Source: Ectopseudomonas chengduensis | GTDB lineage: Bacteria > Pseudomonadota > Gammaproteobacteria > Pseudomonadales > Pseudomonadaceae | Length of the DNA stretch: 64,000 nucleotides | Reading direction: 5' to 3' | NCBI RefSeq assembly: GCF_015712065.1 | Contig: NZ_JACFYZ010000012.1 | Span: 1 to 64,000 of the forward strand | In this document: piece by piece, positions 60,357-64,000 of the stretch | How positions within the stretch are numbered: the first letter of the stretch is position 1 | Layout: every line of letters begins with the position of its first letter | Made by a program: the position numbers and the translations under genes | Notes under the pieces: model-generated | Databases searched by the model: none | The model's input: the letters and a program-made list of their open reading frames with translations, nothing else | What the model was told of the DNA's origin: nothing

Positions 60357-61112
60357 ATGCTCAAGCCTCTCAAGCACAGCCTGCTCACCCTCGCTCTGCT
60401 GTTCGCCAGCGGCGCCATTGCCGACGAGGTCAAGGTCGCCGTGGCTGCCAACTTCACCGCACCGATGCAGGCCATAGCGCCCGCGTTCGAGAAAGCCACC
60501 GGGCACAAGTTGGTGGCGTCCTTCGGTGCCACCGGGCAGTTCTATGCGCAGATCAAGAATGGCGCGCCGTTCGATGTGCTGCTCGCCGCCGACGACACGA
60601 CGCCGGCCAGGCTGGAGCGCGAGGGCGCGACCGTGCCCGGCTCGCGTTTCACCTACGCCATCGGCAGCCTGGTGCTGTGGTCGGCCGATGCCCGCTACCT
60701 CGACGGCACGGACGCGGCGCTGAAGGCCGGCCAGTTCAGGCACCTGTCCATCGCCAACCCCAAGGCCGCGCCCTACGGCCTGGCTGCAATGCAGGTGCTG
60801 GACAAGCTGGGTCTGAGCGAGGCGGTCAAGGGCAAGCTGGTCGAGGGGCAGAACATCACCCAGGCGCACCAGTTCGTCTCCACCGGTAATGCCGAGCTGG
60901 GTTTCGTCGCGCTGTCGCAGGTGTACAAGGACGGCCAGGTCAGCAGCGGCTCGGCCTGGATCGTGCCGGACACCATGTACGACCCGATCAAGCAGGACGC
61001 GGTGATTCTCAAGCAGGGCGCGAACAATCCGGCCGCCGCGGCATTGGTCGAGTATCTGCAGGGCGCGGAAGCGACCAGGGTGATCGAATCGTTCGGCTAT
61101 AAACTGCCGTAG
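60357..61112 (+). CDS. modA: Periplasmic molybdate-binding protein ModA
   Basis: A 251-residue binding protein with a signal peptide (about 1-21, AIADE) and ModA motifs: VAVAANFTAPMQAIAPAFEKATGH, SFGATGQFYAQIKNGAPFDV, and NPKAAPYGLAAMQVL. It captures molybdate or tungstate for ModBC. First gene of modABC, behind a ModE-like site. A palindrome overlaps the stop. Confidence 0.96.
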   Translation: MLKPLKHSLLTLALLFASGAIADEVKVAVAANFTAPMQAIAPAFEKATGHKLVASFGATGQFYAQIKNGAPFDVLLAADDTTPARLEREGATVPGSRFTYAIGSLVLWSADARYLDGTDAALKAGQFRHLSIANPKAAPYGLAAMQVLDKLGLSEAVKGKLVEGQNITQAHQFVSTGNAELGFVALSQVYKDGQVSSGSAWIVPDTMYDPIKQDAVILKQGANNPAAAALVEYLQGAEATRVIESFGYKLP

Positions 61113-61133
61113 CCCGGATTGCATCCGGGCTAC
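61109..61133. repeat. TAGCCCGGAT-family palindrome at the modA-modB junction
   Basis: A single compact unit, TAGCCCGGATTGCATCCGGG then CTAC, starts within the modA stop codon and ends 24 bases before the modB ATG. Confidence 0.86.
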
Positions 61134-61157
61134 GTTCGCCACTTCCGGAATCCCTGC

Positions 61158-61838
61158 ATGCCGCTGTCCAAGAATGACCTCGACGCCATCCTCCTGACCC
61201 TGGAGCTGGCCTCGCTGACCACCGTGCTACTGCTGATCATCGGCACGCCGATTGCCCTGTGGCTGGCGCGCACCGACTCCTGGCTCAAGCGCCCGGTCGG
61301 TGCGGTGGTGGCGCTGCCGCTGGTGCTGCCGCCGACGGTGATCGGCTTCTACCTGCTGGTGAGCATGGGGCCCAATGGGTTCTTCGGTCAGCTGACGCAG
61401 AGCCTCGGCCTCGGCACCTTCACTTTCACCTTCACCGGCCTGGTGATCGGTTCAATCTTCTATTCCCTGCCCTTCGTCGTGCAGCCGCTGCAGAACGCCT
61501 TCGAGGCCATCGGTCGCGGCCCGCTGGAGGCCGCCGCGACCTTGCGCGCCAATCCCTGGGACAGCTTCTTCAGCGTGGTGCTGCCACTGGCCCGCCCTGG
61601 TTTCATCACCGCCGCCATTCTCAGCTTCGCCCATACCATCGGTGAGTTCGGCGTGGTGCTGATGATTGGCGGCAATATCCCCGGCAAGACCCAGGTGGTG
61701 TCGGTGCAGATCTACAACCACGTGGAAACCATGAACTACGCCCAGGCGCACTGGCTGGCCGGCGGCATGGTGGCGTTCTCCTTCATCGTTCTGCTCACGC
61801 TGTACAGCGGGCGCAGTAGCCGGATGAGGGCACTGTGA
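61158..61838 (+). CDS. modB: Molybdate ABC transporter permease ModB
   Basis: A 226-residue permease with about five helices. VVALPLVLPPTVIGFYLLV and the EAA loop LEAAATLRANPWDSFFSVVLP, then HTIGEFGVVLMIGGNIPGKT, are diagnostic for ModB. ATG 61158 is chosen since the family start begins MPLSKNDLDAI; the frame to 61119 reads through the palindrome. Its TGA shares a base with the modC ATG. Confidence 0.96.
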   Translation: MPLSKNDLDAILLTLELASLTTVLLLIIGTPIALWLARTDSWLKRPVGAVVALPLVLPPTVIGFYLLVSMGPNGFFGQLTQSLGLGTFTFTFTGLVIGSIFYSLPFVVQPLQNAFEAIGRGPLEAAATLRANPWDSFFSVVLPLARPGFITAAILSFAHTIGEFGVVLMIGGNIPGKTQVVSVQIYNHVETMNYAQAHWLAGGMVAFSFIVLLTLYSGRSSRMRAL

Positions 61839-62962
61839 TGTTCGGTTTCGGCAAAGCCTCACCACCTGCCGTTCACGACGACGGGCGTACTCGCGCGCGC
61901 TTCGTGGTCAAGCATCCGGGCTTCGCCCTGGATGTCGACCTCGACCTGCCCGGGCGCGGCGTCAGTGCGCTGTTCGGCCACTCCGGTTCGGGCAAGACCA
62001 GTTGCCTGCGCTGTTTCGCCGGGCTCGATCGCCCGCAGCAGGGCTACCTGCAGGTCGCCGGCGAGCTCTGGCAGGACAGTGAGCGCGGTTTCTTTCTGCC
62101 GGCGCACAAACGTCCCATCGGCTACGTGTTCCAGGATGCCAACCTGTTCCCGCACCTGAGCGTGCGCAAGAACCTGGAGTATGGCCAACGGCGCATCCCC
62201 GCCGCGCAGCGCAAGGTGGCGCTGGATCAGGCGCTGCTGCTGCTGGGCATCGGTCATTTGCTCGAACGCATGCCCTCGGCGCTGTCCGGCGGCGAACGCC
62301 AGCGCGTCGGCATCGCCCGTGCGCTGGTGACCAGCCCGCGCCTGCTGCTGATGGACGAGCCACTGGCTTCGCTGGACCTCAAGCGTAAACAGGAAGTGCT
62401 GCCATATCTGGAGAGGCTGCACGAGGAGCTGGACATCCCGGTGCTCTACGTCAGCCATGCGCCGGACGAGGTGGCGCGCCTGGCCGATCATCTGGTGCTG
62501 CTCGACGAAGGCCAGGTGCACGCCAGCGGTCCGCTCAAGGAATTGCTGCTGCGCGCCGACCTGCCCTTTGCCAGCGACGAGGATGCCGAGGCGGTGATCG
62601 ACGGCCAGGTCTGTGGTCACGACGGCGACTACGATCTGCTTGAGCTTCAGTTGCCCGGCAGCGAAGCCTGCCTGCGCCTGCCCCATGCAGCGCTGCCCAA
62701 CGGGCACCGGGTAAGGGTGAAAATCAAGGCGCGCGATGTCAGCCTGGCGCTCAAGCGCGCCGAGGATTGCAGCCTGCTCAACCTGCTGCCGGCGACGGTG
62801 GAAAGCTGGCAGGCGCTCGATGCGCAGATGCTGCTGACCCTGTGCATCGGTGATCAGCGTTTGCTGGCGCGAATCACCCGCTACTCCTTCGATCAGTTGG
62901 GCATTCATGCCGGACAGGCGCTCTGGGCGCAGATCAAGTCGGTGTCGTTGCTCGCGCCGTAG
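61838..62962 (+). CDS. modC: Molybdate ABC transporter ATP-binding protein ModC
   Basis: A 374-residue ATPase: Walker A GHSGSGKTS (about 47-55), Q-loop VFQDANLFPHLSV, signature LSGGERQRVGIARAL, Walker B LLLMDEPLASLD and H-loop VSHAPDEV. A C-terminal Mop/TOBE domain (about 305-372) binds oxyanion and can regulate transport. It overlaps modB (TGATG), ending the modABC operon. Confidence 0.96.
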   Translation: MFGFGKASPPAVHDDGRTRARFVVKHPGFALDVDLDLPGRGVSALFGHSGSGKTSCLRCFAGLDRPQQGYLQVAGELWQDSERGFFLPAHKRPIGYVFQDANLFPHLSVRKNLEYGQRRIPAAQRKVALDQALLLLGIGHLLERMPSALSGGERQRVGIARALVTSPRLLLMDEPLASLDLKRKQEVLPYLERLHEELDIPVLYVSHAPDEVARLADHLVLLDEGQVHASGPLKELLLRADLPFASDEDAEAVIDGQVCGHDGDYDLLELQLPGSEACLRLPHAALPNGHRVRVKIKARDVSLALKRAEDCSLLNLLPATVESWQALDAQMLLTLCIGDQRLLARITRYSFDQLGIHAGQALWAQIKSVSLLAP

Positions 62963-63004
62963 GGTGCGCCGCGCGCATCGAGCACACGCAGATGCCGCAG
63001 GTTC

Positions 63005-63026
63005 GTAGCCCGGATGCAATCCGGGG
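63005..63026. repeat. TAGCCCGGAT-family palindrome between modC and the AAA+ gene
   Basis: TAGCCCGGATGCAATCCGGG lies between two convergent genes, four bases from the AAA+ stop. Confidence 0.84.
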
Positions 63027-63029
63027 CGA

Positions 63030-63854
63030 TCAAACGTCCCCGGGCAACTCCAGATGCTCCGGCCCGATCTCGGCGTTGCCGGCCAGCAGCAGGGCGAAGT
63101 GGATGACGTTCTCCAGCTCGCGGGTATTGCCCGGCCAGCGATGCGCCTCCAGCACAGCCTGCGCCGCCGGGCTGATCGACGGGATGGTCAGGCCCAGGCG
63201 CGAGGCATGGATGCCGAGGAAGTATTCGGCCAGCGGCAGAATGTCGCCGACCCGCTGACGCAGCGCCGGGAACAGCAACTGGCCGTCGCACAGGTAGGCG
63301 TATAGGCGCTCATCGAAGGTGCCGGCTGCCACCGCGCGGGCCAGGTCGATGCTACTCGCCGCCACCAGACGCACATCCACCGGCAGCGCCTGGCTGGCGC
63401 CGACGCGATACACCTCGCGGGTTTCCAGCGCGGCCAGCAGCTTGCTCTGCAACGGCCGCGAGAGGTCGGCGATTTCATCCAGGTAGAGTGTGCCGCCATT
63501 GGCCGAACCGAACCAGCCGGCACGGCTACTGCCGGCGCCGACATGAGCACCGGCGGCATGGCCGAACAACTCGGCCTCGCCCCACTGCGGGCTTATCGCC
63601 GCGCAGCTCACCGCCACGAACAGGCCAGCGCGCTCACTGTGGCGATGGATATAGCGCGCCAGCAGCTCCTTGCCGGTGCCGGTTTCACCGAGAATCAGCA
63701 ACGGCTGGCCATTGCCCGCCAAGGCTTCGGCACGCTCGCGCAACCGGCGCGAACGCGCATCGACGAATACCAGCGCCTTGGCGCGGATGCTCAGCGGGCT
63801 CTTGTCCGAATCAGCGAAGGTCAATGGTGGTGGGAAACCAGGTGGAAGACTCAT
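63030..63854 (-). CDS. Reduced AAA+ protein related to sigma-54 activators
   Basis: A 274-residue protein holding only the AAA+ domain of NtrC-type activators. Walker A GETGTGKE (about 57-64), Walker B GGTLYLDEI and the sensor II region RWPGNTRELENVI are kept. The GAFTGA loop that contacts sigma-54 reads GAHVGA. The segment that normally carries two arginine fingers (as in PspF FRADLLDRL) reads FDERLYAYL. No N-terminal sensory domain and no C-terminal Fis-type HTH are present; the protein ends soon after sensor II. Activation of sigma-54 promoters is therefore doubtful. ATG 63854 has AGGAG upstream; the frame opens to 63923. Convergent with modC. Confidence 0.82.
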   Translation of the reverse strand: MSLPPGFPPPLTFADSDKSPLSIRAKALVFVDARSRRLRERAEALAGNGQPLLILGETGTGKELLARYIHRHSERAGLFVAVSCAAISPQWGEAELFGHAAGAHVGAGSSRAGWFGSANGGTLYLDEIADLSRPLQSKLLAALETREVYRVGASQALPVDVRLVAASSIDLARAVAAGTFDERLYAYLCDGQLLFPALRQRVGDILPLAEYFLGIHASRLGLTIPSISPAAQAVLEAHRWPGNTRELENVIHFALLLAGNAEIGPEHLELPGDV

Positions 63855-64000
63855 GACGTGAAGCTCCTGAGCCACACCTCGCCGGCGCAGCCTGTACACC
63901 AATATAAAAATTGCCTGGAGCAATTTTTAACCTTGCTCCGCAACGGTCCGAAGGGTGGCCGCCATGGATGGCAGGCCATAAAAAAGAGCGGGCGGCTGCC

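Noticed and set aside
1..64000. CRISPR arrays, tRNA, rRNA or riboswitches
   Set aside because: No regularly spaced direct repeats with unique spacers, no cloverleaf or rRNA sequence, and no recognisable riboswitch core were seen on reading; a covariance-model search was not possible here.

Overview
The window reads as a chromosome segment of a high-GC Pseudomonas, most like the P. mendocina / P. oleovorans / P. alcaligenes group. This rests on the gene families (two OprD porins, DUF2388, DesA, LsfA, an ssuEADCBF-type operon, kdpFABCDE), the codon use, and several Pseudomonas-type REP repeat families. No tRNA, rRNA, CRISPR array or intact insertion sequence was seen.

Layout. 1-5.6 kb: the end of a TRAP permease gene, a DUF502 protein, an Lrp regulator, an orphan GspE/PilB-type ATPase, an L,D-transpeptidase-like protein, an NfeD-like protein and a DUF2388 protein. 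5.6-9.6 kb: an OprD porin, a PAS-GGDEF cyclase and the desaturase DesA. 9.8-23.9 kb: a tightly packed seven-gene operon that opens with a c-di-GMP phosphodiesterase (PAS-PAS-GGDEF-EAL). It continues with REC-HDOD, three related histidine kinases and a lone REC protein, and closes with an Hpt-REC-REC-GGDEF diguanylate cyclase. 24.0-26.9 kb: cysW, cysT and sbp for sulfate uptake, without the cysA expected next to cysW. 27.1-32.7 kb: the sulfonate operon lsfA-ssuE-ssuA-ssuD-ssuC-ssuB-ssuF. 33.3-41.2 kb: kdpFABC (potassium pump) with kdpDE, including a 29-codon kdpF. 41.5-42.9 kb: chrA.

43.4-45.8 kb is a visibly AT-rich island. It carries a gene with about seven helix-turn-helix-like modules and a C-terminal GIY-YIG-like (T5orf172/MUG113-type) nuclease domain. 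The gene is split into two frames exactly at a 10-bp tandem repeat, and loss of one repeat unit would rejoin the frames. This is the strongest candidate for an unusual system in the window.

45.8-55.0 kb is a second organosulfur locus: an ABC transporter, an OprD-type porin, a second sulfonate-binding protein, a flavin-dependent acyl-CoA-dehydrogenase-like monooxygenase, an exported rhodanese and a YeeE/YedE sulfur transporter. 55.1-60.2 kb holds two MFS exporters, an AraC regulator, a methyltransferase, a NIPSNAP protein and a small CxxC protein. 60.3-64 kb holds modABC behind a ModE-like operator, then a reduced AAA+ sigma-54-type regulator that lacks the GAFTGA motif, both arginine-finger positions and the DNA-binding domain.

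Sulfur acquisition is the main theme (sulfate, sulfonates, thiosulfate and oxidative protection by LsfA), together with one large c-di-GMP phosphorelay. REP-like palindromes of at least four families lie between, and sometimes inside, operons.
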